Origin: Aquificaceae bacterium
Lineage (GTDB): Bacteria > Aquificota > Aquificia > Aquificales > Aquificaceae
Length of the DNA: 64,000 nucleotides
NCBI GenBank assembly: GCA_025057455.1
Contig: JANWWY010000001.1
Location: forward strand, 52,030-116,029
Direction: 5' to 3'
How positions within the stretch are numbered: the stretch's first letter is position 1; every line of letters begins with the position of its first letter. The translations under genes and the position numbers were made by a program. Below are positions 42,675 to 52,826 of this stretch, piece after piece. Below the pieces are notes generated by a model. That model saw only the letters and a list, made by a program, of their open reading frames with translations, did not search any database and was not told the origin of the DNA.

Positions 42675-43326
42675 GGTCATCCACACAAAAAACCTGTGGA
42701 AGGTCTTTCCCAACGGGGTTGAGGCTCTAAAGGATGTTAACGTGGAGGTGTACAAGGGTGAAGTAGTTGGTCTTATGGGACCCTCTGGCTCTGGCAAGAG
42801 CACCCTCTTGCACATAGTGGCAGGTCTTGAAAAACCTACTAAGGGCGAGGTTTACCTTATGGGGCATGACATAACGAGGATGGGAGAGGACGAGCTGGCT
42901 TACCTCAGACAGAAGTACGTAGCCTTTATCTTTCAGTTCTATTACCTACTGGAGGATTTTAGCGTGCTTGAAAACCTTACCTTGATAGGAGAGCTGGCTG
43001 GCATAAAAAACCCGAAGGATAAGGCTATGGAAATACTTGAGTACCTCAGGCTTACTAACCGCCTAAAGCACAGACCCAGCCAGCTGTCAGGCGGTGAACA
43101 GCAAAGGGTAGCCATAGGAAGGGCACTAATGCTAGAGCCAAGCATACTACTGGCTGACGAACCTACGGGCAACCTCGATATCGCAGAGGGTAGGAGGATA
43201 TTTGAGCTCTTTTTGAGGTTGAGAGAAGAAAGGGGAGTTAGCTTGCTTGTAGCAACGCACAACGAGGAGCTCAAGGTCTACTTTGACCGCATATACAGGC
43301 TAAGGGATGGAAAACTGGATGTATAA
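42667..43326 (+). CDS. lolD: LolD-type ABC transporter ATPase
   Basis: Walker A GPSGSGKSTLL; signature LSGGEQQRVAIGRAL; Walker B ILLADEPTGNLD. Confidence 0.92.
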   Translation: MSKVIHTKNLWKVFPNGVEALKDVNVEVYKGEVVGLMGPSGSGKSTLLHIVAGLEKPTKGEVYLMGHDITRMGEDELAYLRQKYVAFIFQFYYLLEDFSVLENLTLIGELAGIKNPKDKAMEILEYLRLTNRLKHRPSQLSGGEQQRVAIGRALMLEPSILLADEPTGNLDIAEGRRIFELFLRLREERGVSLLVATHNEELKVYFDRIYRLRDGKLDV

Positions 43327-43334
43327 TATTAACG

Positions 43335-43670
43335 ATGTATTACCTGCTTCTTACGATTTTTATTCTTGTGGCTCTTATGCTTGTGGTGGTGGTGCTCCTG
43401 CAAAGGAGCAGAGGGGATGTGGGCAGTGCCTTTGGCGGTATGGGGCAGGGCGTGTTTGGACCCGGTGGCGTGGATACCATACTTACAAAGGCTACCTACT
43501 GGTTAGGTTTTTCCCTGATGGCTTTAGCCATCTTACTGGCACTTACTCACCCCTCCAGAAAAGGGTCTCTTATAAAGGATGAAAGTCAGAGACCTCCTGT
43601 TCAAACCCAGCAAAACCTCCCTCAGGGAAAAAACCCTCCTTCTGGCACACCTGCTGAAAACAGACCATAA
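43335..43670 (+). CDS. secG: Protein translocase subunit SecG
   Basis: LLTIFILVALMLVVVVLLQRSRGDVGSAFGGMGQGVFGPGG. Confidence 0.92.
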   Translation: MYYLLLTIFILVALMLVVVVLLQRSRGDVGSAFGGMGQGVFGPGGVDTILTKATYWLGFSLMALAILLALTHPSRKGSLIKDESQRPPVQTQQNLPQGKNPPSGTPAENRP

Positions 43671-44393
43671 AAAGCTTCCACTTATGGAAGAGCATCCTGT
43701 GCCGTCTGAAGTAGTCCAGTCTTTCCTAAAAAACCTCCAAAAGTTAGAAGAAGGATACCCACTTCAGTACATACTTGGTGAGTGGGAGTTTTATGGACAC
43801 ACTTTTATGTGGAGGAGGGCGTTCTCATTCCAAGACCAGAAACGGAACTTTTGGTAGATGAGGTCTTAAAAAGGCTTGATAAAGCCGAGCCGGCCATTGG
43901 AATTGAGTTGGGTGTTGGGACAGGATGCATAAGCATAACTTTGCTCATCCACAAAAAGGAGCTTAAGATGGTGGGCAACGATATAAACATAAAGGCTTTA
44001 AAGCTTGCCAAGAAAAATGCAAAAAGACATGGAGTCTCCCAGAGATTTCTTATCTTTGGTGGAAGTCTTTTTCAAGCGGTAAGGCCTTTTGCCTTTGACT
44101 TTCTCGTTTCAAACCCACCCTATATACCTTCATACCTTTGGGAGAGCCTGCCAAAAGCCCTTAGGTTTGAAGGTTATAATTCTCTTATAGGCGGTATGAA
44201 GGGCTGGGAGTTTTACCAAGAGGTAAGCAAGGAATTGGACAAGTATATTAAGAAAGATGGTTTTTTTGTCTTTGAAATAGGGCACGACCAAGGAAGCGTA
44301 ATAAAGGAGATTTTTGAGCCTTTGGGCTATAAGGTTGAGGTTCACAAGGATTACTCTGGTCAGGATAGGGTGGCGGTAGGATGGAGATTATAG
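43579..44393 (+). pseudogene. prmC: Release-factor glutamine methyltransferase, apparently frameshifted
   Basis: Frame 1 (43579-43857) reads ...YPLQYILGEWEFYGHTF; continuation YVEEGVLIPRPETELL... NPPY motif lies in the frame of ORF 43782-44393; the switch is at T4 43803-43806. Confidence 0.85.
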
Positions 44394-45613
44394 GCTTTCT
44401 TCTTGGTGCTTTCTTCTTTATACTTCTCGAGGCTTTCTTTGCAGGTTCTGAAATTGCTCTGGTGAGCGTAGACAAAGGGAGGGTTTTAAGCCAGTACGAG
44501 AGGACTAAACAAAGCTTTTTGAAAGATTTCTACGAAAACCCAGAAGAATACATAACCCTCACTATGTTAGGCTATACGGTGAGCATAGTCTTTGCCTCCA
44601 CCTTCTACACCCTTGCGGTAATGGAGCTGTCACAGTATATAACCCTACTTAAAGGTTTTGAGCTGTTTCTTTCCGCAAGCCTCGTGGTCTTTACCTTACT
44701 TTTCGGGGAACTTCTTCCCAAAAGCCTTTTTCAGAAGCATGCGGAGAGAATCTTTGTACCATCCTTATGGATATTAAACAAGCTAAAAACCTTTACACAT
44801 CCCCTTCTCACTGCAGTCCGATTGATGAGCAGGTCTATAACAGACATGCTCAAAGACAAGTATGAGGAAAAACTCCACAAAGAGGACCTGCTTAGGCTTA
44901 TGGAGGACATCTCTTCAAAGGAAGAAAACCTGAGGGTTGCCATGCGCATAGCTACCCTAAGGGACCTCTTTATAACCGAGGAGATAAAACCCATACAGGA
45001 AGTGGTAATGGTAGAGGAAAGTGCAAGCGTGGAGCAGGTTATGAGAATAATAAAAGAAAGCAAGTACAGACGCCTGCCAGTATACAGGAAAAGGGTAGAC
45101 CAAATAGTGGGGTACGTAGACCTATTTGACCTCATTCAGGCAAAGCACGCAAGGTTTATAAAGGAGCTTATAAGACCTGTTCAGTATTTTTCAGAGTTTA
45201 CCACCTTAGAAAGAGCCTTTGAGGTCTTTAAAAGTGGAAAGGAACAGATGGGTGTCGTTGTGGACGAAAGGGGAAACCTCTTGGGCATAGTTACCTGGGA
45301 TGACCTGCAGAGCTATATAATAGGTGGATTTGGTGATGGTGTAGAAGTGGAAGAAGAAGAAATTCTTCAAATAGAAAAACAGCGTTGGATAATGGAGGGA
45401 AGCACGGAAAAGGAGAAGGTAGAAAGGGTCCTAAATTTAGAATTCCCAGAAGGTCCTTATACCACCTTGGGTGGTTTCCTGTGTTTCTACACCAAGGGGC
45501 TTCCAGAAAAGGGGCATGTGGTCAGATACGGTGGCTATCGCTTCAAAGTGGTGCAAAGAAATGAAAGGAGCATTATAAAGGTTATGGTGGAAAGGGATGT
45601 ACAGGAGGAGTAA
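44381..45613 (+). CDS. CNNM/HlyC-CorC family protein (DUF21-CBS-CorC_HlyC)
   Basis: FFILLEAFFAGSEIALVSVDKGRV; FGELLPKSLFQKHAE; CBS domains; CorC tail. Confidence 0.9.
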   Translation: MEIIGFLLGAFFFILLEAFFAGSEIALVSVDKGRVLSQYERTKQSFLKDFYENPEEYITLTMLGYTVSIVFASTFYTLAVMELSQYITLLKGFELFLSASLVVFTLLFGELLPKSLFQKHAERIFVPSLWILNKLKTFTHPLLTAVRLMSRSITDMLKDKYEEKLHKEDLLRLMEDISSKEENLRVAMRIATLRDLFITEEIKPIQEVVMVEESASVEQVMRIIKESKYRRLPVYRKRVDQIVGYVDLFDLIQAKHARFIKELIRPVQYFSEFTTLERAFEVFKSGKEQMGVVVDERGNLLGIVTWDDLQSYIIGGFGDGVEVEEEEILQIEKQRWIMEGSTEKEKVERVLNLEFPEGPYTTLGGFLCFYTKGLPEKGHVVRYGGYRFKVVQRNERSIIKVMVERDVQEE

Positions 45614-46274
45614 AAGTATAAAGCATATGCCCGATAGTCTAAAACCAAGGGAAAGAATGCTCCAGTTTGGACCTCAAAAGCTTACCGACGAAGAGCTCTT
45701 GGCCATAGTACTTGGGTCTGGCACGAAAGATATGGATGTGCTTTCCCTTTCAAGGGAGCTTTTAGCTTTTGGATGGCAGAAGCTTTCAAAACTCTCACCT
45801 CAGGAAATTACAGAAAAGTTTAAAGGAGTAGGCGAAGCCAAAGCCTGTCAGATAAAGGCACTTTTGGAGCTTACAAAGAGAATAAATGACCCTTACGAAG
45901 GTGTATACATAAACAACCCAGAAGATGCTTACAGGTTTCTGAGAGAAAAGGTAGATGACCGAAAGGAATACCTAATAGCCCTATACCTTAGCCCCACCAA
46001 CAAACTACTTTCCTATGAAACTATAGCCATAGGAAGGATGAATGCATTGTATGCGGAACCAAAAGAAATTCTCTATCATGCTATAAATACAGCCTGTTAC
46101 AGCATACTATTGGCTCACAACCACCCCAAGGGAAGTCCAAAGCCGTCCAAGGAAGACATGGATTTTACCCATAGGGTAAAAAAAGCCTGTGAGCTAATGG
46201 GGTTTGAACTTCTTGACCATATCATAATAGGTGCGGGAAGTTATGTATCAATGAAAAGGGAGGGCTACCTTTGA
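45597..46274 (+). CDS. radC: DNA repair protein RadC homologue (JAMM motif)
   Basis: LKPRERMLQFGPQKLTDEELLAIVLGSGTK; LLAHNHPKGSPKPSKEDMDFT. Confidence 0.92.
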   Translation: MYRRSKSIKHMPDSLKPRERMLQFGPQKLTDEELLAIVLGSGTKDMDVLSLSRELLAFGWQKLSKLSPQEITEKFKGVGEAKACQIKALLELTKRINDPYEGVYINNPEDAYRFLREKVDDRKEYLIALYLSPTNKLLSYETIAIGRMNALYAEPKEILYHAINTACYSILLAHNHPKGSPKPSKEDMDFTHRVKKACELMGFELLDHIIIGAGSYVSMKREGYL

Positions 46275-46912
46275 TTGGTCTTCTACAGCTCCTTGGTCTT
46301 GCGCAAAACAGGTGCAGGGCTTGTAATGCCTTCTTCCTCGGGCAAGAGCAGGGTTTTATCTGTAGTCAATGCCTTGGAAGCTTAAAACCCTACCACCCTA
46401 TGGATTACTCTCAGAGAATTGAATACGTGTTTTCATACAGAGTTTTTGGGCTCTACGATGGAATACTAAAAGAGGTTATACATTGCATAAAGTTTCATAA
46501 TTCTAAGGCCCTCGCCCATAGGCTCGGTTCAACCATAAAGAACCACCTTTGGGAATACATAAGGGAAGTTGAGCCAGATATAATAACTTTTCCCTCCTTG
46601 AACATAAGGAGGTTTTGGCTCAGAGGTTTTAACCATATAGAACATATACTCACGGGAGCTGAAATTCCTTGCATGAAGGTTTTCAAAAGACTGGACCTTA
46701 ACCCTCCTCTTTCAACGCTCAAAAAGGAAGAGAGAGAAAGGGCGGTTTTAGGACACAGGCTCAGGGAAGAGTTTATAGATTACATAGAGGGTAAGAGGGT
46801 GCTTGTGGTTGATGACCTTCTTACCACAGGTTCAACGGTGCGGCGGTTAGCCTACCTGCTTCTTTCCGTTGGTGCTTCTGAAGTGCATGCCTACTTTGTA
46901 GCAAGGGGTTAA
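46271..46912 (+). CDS. comF: ComF-family phosphoribosyltransferase
   Basis: N-terminal [35 protein letters not shown]. Confidence 0.88.
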   Translation: MIGLLQLLGLAQNRCRACNAFFLGQEQGFICSQCLGSLKPYHPMDYSQRIEYVFSYRVFGLYDGILKEVIHCIKFHNSKALAHRLGSTIKNHLWEYIREVEPDIITFPSLNIRRFWLRGFNHIEHILTGAEIPCMKVFKRLDLNPPLSTLKKEERERAVLGHRLREEFIDYIEGKRVLVVDDLLTTGSTVRRLAYLLLSVGASEVHAYFVARG

Positions 46913-48120
46913 ACTCTCTGGGTAAACCTTTCGAAGGCTTTCTTTATACCTCTTACCGCTTGCCTAATACGGTGTTCGTTCTCCACAAGGGCAAACCTTA
47001 CATAACCCTCTCCGTATTCACCAAAGCCTATGCCCGGGGATACAGCCACTTTTGCCTCTCGTAGCAAGAAAAGGGAAAATTCCAGAGATTTCATGCCAAC
47101 CCATTGGGGAATCTTAGCCCACACAAACATGCTCGCCTTTGGCTTTTCCACCTGCCATCCTATACGGTTAAGACCATCTACAAGCACATCCCTCCTCTTT
47201 CTATAAGCTTCTCTTTTTTCTTCCACTATTTCATATGGACTTTCCAGGGCTATGATGGATGCCACTTGTATGGGAGTAAATACACCGTAATCTAAGTAGC
47301 TTTTTAAATGTGACAGGTTTTTTATCAGAATCTCATTCCCCAACATGAAGGCAACCCTCCAACCTGCCATGGAAAAGCCCTTAGACATAGAATACAGCTC
47401 TACAGATACATCCTTTGCCCCCTCCACTTGCAGAATGCTGGGGGGTTCATAGCCATCAAAACCCAAATCCGCATAAGCAAAGTCGTGTATGACCCATATC
47501 TCCTCCCTTTTTGCCAGCCTTATGATTTCTCTGAAAAAATCTATACTTACGCAGAGGGTGGTAGGATTGTGAGGAAAACTCAAAATAAGAGCCTTGGGTT
47601 TTCTGAAGGAAGCCTTTATGGTATCGTGTATTCTCTTTAGAAAGCTTTCCTCAAAGTCCTCATTCTCCTCGGGTATTATTGGCACAGGGATGGCATCACC
47701 GCCCGCTATTATTGGAGCGTAGTAGTGTATAGGATAGGTGGGGTTGGATACAAGCACCGTATCCCCAGGTTCCAAGATGGCAAGCATGAGGTGGGAATAG
47801 CCTTCCTTAGCACCTATAGTAAGAATTGCCTCTCTTTCTGGGTCAAGTTCTACACCGTAGCGTTTTTTATAAAAATCGCATATGGCTTTCCTAAGCCTTG
47901 GTATACCTCTTGAAGCGGAGTAGCCATGCACGTTGTCTCTTCTGGCAACCTCACATAGCTTTTCCACTATGTGGGGTGAGGGTGGAAGGTCTGGATTTCC
48001 CATGCCCAAGTCAACTATGTCCTCACCTTCCCTCCTTAGCTTATACTTTAGCTCGTTAACCATCGCAAAAACGTACTTTGGAAGCTTACTTACTCTGGGG
48101 AACATCCAACTATCACTCAT
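46909..48120 (-). CDS. Class I aminotransferase (alanine aminotransferase-like)
   Basis: [40 protein letters not shown]. Confidence 0.88.
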   Translation of the reverse strand: MSDSWMFPRVSKLPKYVFAMVNELKYKLRREGEDIVDLGMGNPDLPPSPHIVEKLCEVARRDNVHGYSASRGIPRLRKAICDFYKKRYGVELDPEREAILTIGAKEGYSHLMLAILEPGDTVLVSNPTYPIHYYAPIIAGGDAIPVPIIPEENEDFEESFLKRIHDTIKASFRKPKALILSFPHNPTTLCVSIDFFREIIRLAKREEIWVIHDFAYADLGFDGYEPPSILQVEGAKDVSVELYSMSKGFSMAGWRVAFMLGNEILIKNLSHLKSYLDYGVFTPIQVASIIALESPYEIVEEKREAYRKRRDVLVDGLNRIGWQVEKPKASMFVWAKIPQWVGMKSLEFSLFLLREAKVAVSPGIGFGEYGEGYVRFALVENEHRIRQAVRGIKKAFERFTQRV

Positions 48121-48478
48121 TTTCTCCTTCCTCTTCAAGTTCTTTACAGTTTATACACATGGTTGTGACTGGTCTTGCCTTGAGTCTTTCAAAAGGTATG
48201 AAAACACCACAACCCTCGCATATTCCATAAGTTTCATTTTCCATCTTCATTAGAGCATAGTCAATCTTCCTAAGAAGCTTTAACTCCCTTGTCCTTATTC
48301 TTTGAAGGTTTATGTACCTACCAGTTTCTATGTTTGCCCTGTCTATCTCGTCTCCTCCCTGAAAGGTTACATCCGAGGGGTCCCTTATCTGTTCTTCCGC
48401 CTGCTTTATTAGTCTATTTCTCATCCTTAGCAAGTCTTCCCTTAACTCCGCTATCTGCTCCGGTGTAAGATGATGCAT
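48113..48478 (-). CDS. DksA/TraR-family zinc-finger regulator
   Basis: [36 protein letters not shown]. Confidence 0.92.
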   Translation of the reverse strand: MHHLTPEQIAELREDLLRMRNRLIKQAEEQIRDPSDVTFQGGDEIDRANIETGRYINLQRIRTRELKLLRKIDYALMKMENETYGICEGCGVFIPFERLKARPVTTMCINCKELEEEGENE

Positions 48479-48515
48479 AATCTTATAATTATAAGTCAGG
48501 GTTTACATAGTGGTT

Positions 48516-48650
48516 AAACCTGTTATTACAGTTATACAAGAACTAAAGAGAGTAGGGTAAACAACATAAAGCGACTCTATCTTAAGATTAGAAAAACAAA
48601 GAAACAACACTTTCAAACATAGAGAAAAGTGAAACGGTAGTAACAGGTTT
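48516..48650. repeat. Inverted repeat flanking an unexplained intergenic segment
   Basis: AAACCTGTTATTAC (48516-48529) vs GTAGTAACAGGTTT (48637-48650): 13/14 inverted match. Confidence 0.55.
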
Positions 48651-48850
48651 GGGCTACAGGGAAATAAGAGGCAATGCAATTAACATTGATATATAAGGTT
48701 TACCTATTGCTGACCTAAACTTTCTGGTCCCATAAAGGGTCCTTTTCTAAATAATCTACACGCCTCTGCTTTCCATTAACAAAAATTATGTTTCCTTAGA
48801 AAGACAGGCGGAGCTCATTGACCAGTGGGTAATATACTAAAATTAATACC

Positions 48851-49273
48851 ATGAATAGCTTCAAGAGAGAACTAAACCAGTTATTAAACGTGACAAAGGT
48901 GGAGCAAGGTAGGTTCGCAGAGGAGGAAAACATAACCTTAGAAAAGGATGGTAAAAGGGTCTTGTTTATAAAAGCCTTCTACGGAAGAAAGCCCTATTGG
49001 AAGGAATGGGTGGAGCTTTTTCACATCAGCCCTGATTTCTTTGGCTCTGAATTGGAAGATAAACTGTACGAGATTCTTTCAAAACACTTTAGGAGAGTTT
49101 TTGTAGAATACTACGAAGATGCACAAACCCTCATGGAGCTAAAGGCGGGTAAGCCGCCGGAGGAAACCAGGCTCGGTTCAAAGCTCAAGGCTCTTGGATA
49201 TCGTTTTTTCAGAGATTGGTACTATCCAGAAGGCTGGATGGAGGGTGGGTATAAGATACAAGCGGAAAGATAA
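48851..49273 (+). CDS. Hypothetical protein
   Basis: 140-aa ORF with coherent composition (KRVLFIKAFYGRKPYWKEWVELFHISPDFFGSELEDKLYEIL), no competing ORF. Confidence 0.6.
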   Translation: MNSFKRELNQLLNVTKVEQGRFAEEENITLEKDGKRVLFIKAFYGRKPYWKEWVELFHISPDFFGSELEDKLYEILSKHFRRVFVEYYEDAQTLMELKAGKPPEETRLGSKLKALGYRFFRDWYYPEGWMEGGYKIQAER

Positions 49274-49324
49274 ATTTATGCTATAATAAAGATTTCTAAG
49301 TAATGACCTTTGAGGAGAAGAAGG

Positions 49325-49759
49325 ATGAAAACATACCATGTTAGAAAAGAAGATGTAGTTAGAGATTGGTGGGCTGTAGATGCACAGGGCAAAATTCTCG
49401 GAAGGCTCGCCTCTCAAATAGCAAAGGTACTAATGGGCAAACACAAGCCCTATTATCAGCCGGATGTAGACTGTGGAGACTTTGTTATAGTGCTTAATGC
49501 TGACAAGCTGGTAGTAACAGGCAAAAAGCCAGAGCAGAAGAAATACCAGTTCCACACCAACTATCCTGGCGGTCTAAAAGAGAGAAAATTAGCGTGGATG
49601 TTAGAACATAAACCAGAAGAAGTTATAAGGCTTGCGGTAAAGAGGATGCTACCTAAGAACAGGCTCGGGCATAGAATGCTCAAAAGGCTAAAGATATACA
49701 GAGGCTCTGAACATCCCCACAGTGCACAACAACCCAAGACGCTGGAGGTTGAAGCATGA
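49325..49759 (+). CDS. rplM: 50S ribosomal protein L13
   Basis: WWAVDAQGKILGRLASQIAKVLMGKHKPYYQPDVDCGDFVIVLNADK; Shine-Dalgarno GAGGAGAAGAAGG. Confidence 0.97.
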   Translation: MKTYHVRKEDVVRDWWAVDAQGKILGRLASQIAKVLMGKHKPYYQPDVDCGDFVIVLNADKLVVTGKKPEQKKYQFHTNYPGGLKERKLAWMLEHKPEEVIRLAVKRMLPKNRLGHRMLKRLKIYRGSEHPHSAQQPKTLEVEA

Positions 49760-50196
49760 TGCTAAAACTCAAAGACTTTAAAATAGGTTTTGATAACTCC
49801 TTCTATGGCACTGGAAGGAGAAAAGAGAGCGTGGCAAGGGTTTGGTTGGTTAGAGGTTCAGACAAACAGATAGTTAAGGTAAAGGAGAGTGGCAAAGAAT
49901 ATGACCTCAAACAATACATGCAGAGGGAAACACTTTACAACAAGGTTATGTATCCATTGAAGTTGACCGGTCTTGAGGGAAGGTTTGGTTTATACGCCAC
50001 AGTGAGCGGTGGTGGAATAAGTGGTCAGGCGGAAGCTATAATGTACGGGATTGCGAAAGCCCTTTTAAAATACAACCCAGACCTTAGACAAACTCTAAAG
50101 AGAGCAGGACTTCTAAGAAGGGATGCACGTGAAAAGGAAAGAAAGAAGTATGGTCTTATGAAAGCAAGAAAAGCCTACAGATGGAGCAAGAGATAA
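49756..50196 (+). CDS. rpsI: 30S ribosomal protein S9
   Basis: GTGRRKESVARVWL; C-term KERKKYGLMKARKAYRWSKR. Confidence 0.97.
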   Translation: MMLKLKDFKIGFDNSFYGTGRRKESVARVWLVRGSDKQIVKVKESGKEYDLKQYMQRETLYNKVMYPLKLTGLEGRFGLYATVSGGGISGQAEAIMYGIAKALLKYNPDLRQTLKRAGLLRRDAREKERKKYGLMKARKAYRWSKR

Positions 50197-51203
50197 AGGT
50201 ATGCGTATATGGTGCCACTGGCTACACTGGCGTAGAACTTTTAAGACATCTTTTAAACCATCCTCATGCGAGGGTGGTTTCCCTAACTTCTCAATCTTAC
50301 GCAGGTAAAAGGTTATCGGAAGTATTTCCACAGTTTGAAGCTACCCATTTGGGTTCTATGGTCCTCTCTGAGAAGCCAGAAGAAGATTTTGATGTAGCCT
50401 TTCTGTGCCTTCCTCACGAAACCTCTCTTGATTTGGTACCCAAGCTTGTAAGAGACCGTAAAAAAATCATAGACCTGTCTGGTGCCTACAGAATAAAGAA
50501 CGCTACCAAATACCCCGAGTTTTACGGATTTGAGCATGTACATCCAGAACTTTTAGAGCATGCGGTGTATGGCATCCCCGAGCTTTTCAGAGAAGAGATA
50601 AAGAAGGCTAATCTGGTGGCAAACCCAGGATGCTACCCAACAGCCACACTCTTAGCACTCTATCCTCTAATTAAAAGCTCTGTAGAATTTGAATATGTGG
50701 TTGTTGATGCACTATCGGGCGTATCGGGTGCCGGCAGAAAAGTAGACCAAAAGTTCCATTATCCAGAAATGGAAGGAAACTCCTTTGCTTACTCGATAGA
50801 AAAGCATAGACATACCCCAGAGATGGAGGATGTTATTGAGAGGCTTTCCGGTAGAAGCGTTGCTGTTAGATTTACACCTCAAGTTATTCCAGTTACGAGG
50901 GGTATGATGGCTAAGGTTTACGTAAGGTGTGAAAAGCTCCCCTACAGAGAAATCTATAGAGAATCATACAAGGAAGAGCCCTTTGTAAAAGTTATCAATC
51001 AACCCCCTCACATAAAATATGTTATAGGCACAAATTACTGTTTTATCTTTGTCCATTACGATGAAAAGACCTCAATGCTTGAAGTTATAAGTGTCATAGA
51101 CAACCTTGGAAAGGGTGCCTCCTCGCAAGCATTACAAAACTTTAACCTTATGATGGGCTTAGAAGAGTCCGCAGGACTAAAACAAACAGCTCTCTATCCC
51201 TGA
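50181..51203 (+). CDS. argC: N-acetyl-gamma-glutamyl-phosphate reductase
   Basis: VCVYGATGYTGVELLRHLLNHP; ANPGCYPTATLLALYPL. Confidence 0.95.
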   Translation: MEQEIKVCVYGATGYTGVELLRHLLNHPHARVVSLTSQSYAGKRLSEVFPQFEATHLGSMVLSEKPEEDFDVAFLCLPHETSLDLVPKLVRDRKKIIDLSGAYRIKNATKYPEFYGFEHVHPELLEHAVYGIPELFREEIKKANLVANPGCYPTATLLALYPLIKSSVEFEYVVVDALSGVSGAGRKVDQKFHYPEMEGNSFAYSIEKHRHTPEMEDVIERLSGRSVAVRFTPQVIPVTRGMMAKVYVRCEKLPYREIYRESYKEEPFVKVINQPPHIKYVIGTNYCFIFVHYDEKTSMLEVISVIDNLGKGASSQALQNFNLMMGLEESAGLKQTALYP

Positions 51204-51748
51204 GAGGTAAGCTCTTGCTTTATAATCTCAAGGAGTGTAAGAAGGGTTCTCTTGATGCTTTCCTTATCTAAGGCGGAAAGTGGGAGAACTGGTATGCCCT
51301 CTTCCTCGTCTATGTCCAAAGCGGTTGCCACATCTTTAGGTGTCCAGGCGTTGGGCAAGTCTTGTTTGTTGGCACCAACAACAGTGGGAACTGGAAAACG
51401 CGATTGAAAAAAGTTTATTATGCGCCTGGCTTCGTGGAATGTGGATGGGTCCGTGCTGTCTACCAGTATGATTATTCCAAGAGCACCCTCGCCCAGTATT
51501 TCCCACATGAAATCAAACCTGGACTGTCCTGGTGTGCCAAAGAGATACAGCTCATGCTCGTCATCTATTCTTATCTTGCCAAAGTCCATGGCAACCGTGG
51601 TGTACTCTTTGACGCTTTTTTCTTCTGCGGTCAGGGTTCTTCTTTCCGTCTTTACTGTCTTTATCTCGCTTATGGTGTTTATAAACTGTGTCTTGCCTGC
51701 CGCAAAAGGACCTGCTACTACTATCTTTATCTTCTTTATTACCTTCAT
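51194..51748 (-). CDS. Small Ras-like GTPase (MglA/CvnD-like)
   Basis: G1 GPFAAGKTQF, G3 LFGTPGQSRFDFMW, G4 GANKQD. Confidence 0.85.
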   Translation of the reverse strand: MKVIKKIKIVVAGPFAAGKTQFINTISEIKTVKTERRTLTAEEKSVKEYTTVAMDFGKIRIDDEHELYLFGTPGQSRFDFMWEILGEGALGIIILVDSTDPSTFHEARRIINFFQSRFPVPTVVGANKQDLPNAWTPKDVATALDIDEEEGIPVLPLSALDKESIKRTLLTLLEIIKQELTSQG

Positions 51749-52443
51749 CAGAGCTCCCTTATCCTCTCTATTATCTTCATAAGAAGGTCAAGGGCTATAG
51801 ATGGTTTTTGTTTTCTTTCCCTTTTTTTCCTCCTTATGACCCCAATGGCTAAAAGCCCGTACAAAGCCCTGTCCACAGTAAGGTTGTCAAGATTTGATTC
51901 CTTCCTTATATCGTAGACTGTCCTCTCGCCGTTGACAAGAGACAGCACCCTTACCTCTTCAGGTGTTAATTGAGCCCTTTTTGTAAGGTTTTCTACATTC
52001 TCCACTGGCTCAAAAACAAGAAGCTCGTCGGATATTTTCCTTTCAACTTCTTCCTGTGTTAGACTACGAGAAGCCATCATAATAATCTTTTCTACAGGGT
52101 GCAACACAGTGTAGTCGTTGGAGCTATATTTGACAAAACCAGGTGTAAAAGAAAAGACGCCTTCCTTCATGTTAAGCCTATCAATGAGAAATCTATCAAC
52201 AGTTCTAAAGAGGTTTTCCTTCGAAATCCTCAATTTCTCTATTAGAAGGTCAAAATCCCTATCTGCGTAAACTCTGTATATTCTGTCTACTGGTCTGGCA
52301 AAAATGACCTGACCATCCTTTACATAATAGGCAACTGTTATATCCTTCCACTCTACCAATAGGATACCACTTTTCCTATCTTTGTGGATAATCTGAAGGA
52401 TATCAACAAAGTTGAAGGTTTTTAAGTCTCCCGTAAGAGCCAT
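51748..52443 (-). CDS. DUF4388 (PATAN)-domain protein
   Basis: MALTGDLKTFNFVDILQIIHKDRKSGILLVEWKDITVAYYVKDGQVIFA. Confidence 0.8.
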   Translation of the reverse strand: MALTGDLKTFNFVDILQIIHKDRKSGILLVEWKDITVAYYVKDGQVIFARPVDRIYRVYADRDFDLLIEKLRISKENLFRTVDRFLIDRLNMKEGVFSFTPGFVKYSSNDYTVLHPVEKIIMMASRSLTQEEVERKISDELLVFEPVENVENLTKRAQLTPEEVRVLSLVNGERTVYDIRKESNLDNLTVDRALYGLLAIGVIRRKKRERKQKPSIALDLLMKIIERIREL

Positions 52444-52447
52444 ATTT

Positions 52448-52801
52448 TCACATCATGCCTTTGAGTTTATCCTGTGCTTTCCTTATTTCCATTAAAAGAA
52501 GACCTAGCTTGGCATTATTATCTGCAAGAACAACCATCACCGCATCCCTTCCCACACCGGTAAGCACCACATAACCATCATGCCCCTTTATGGTTATCTG
52601 CTCAAGGTTGCCCTTGGCGAGCTCTTCAGACACCCGTTCTCCGAGGGAGAGTATAGCCGCACTCATGGCAGCTATTCTATCCTCTTCCATGCCAGGCCTT
52701 AGCACAGATGCTATAGGCAAACCATCGGCGGATACTAAGGAAGCACCCTCTAAGCCAGTGTTTCTTATAAGCTCTTGCAACACTTGTGTATACCTATCCA
52801 T
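52448..52801 (-). CDS. Roadblock/LC7-domain protein (MglB/CvnB-like)
   Basis: VLQELIRNTGLEGASLVSADGLPIASVL...EQITIKGHDGYVVLTGVGRDAVMVVLADNNAKLGLLLMEIR. Confidence 0.88.
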   Translation of the reverse strand: MDRYTQVLQELIRNTGLEGASLVSADGLPIASVLRPGMEEDRIAAMSAAILSLGERVSEELAKGNLEQITIKGHDGYVVLTGVGRDAVMVVLADNNAKLGLLLMEIRKAQDKLKGMM

Positions 52802-52826
52802 ATGTCCCTCCTCTCTTAGAATTATA

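Noticed and set aside
45597-46274. RadC JAMM motif as the protease that trims the TtuB-like tail
   Set aside because: RadC is a widespread unrelated family member and is unlinked; there is no sequence evidence for this role
3689-48120. Two similar aminotransferases (dapL and 46909-48120) as a recent duplication
   Set aside because: Sequences are clearly diverged and match two known subfamilies (DapL and alanine aminotransferase-like)
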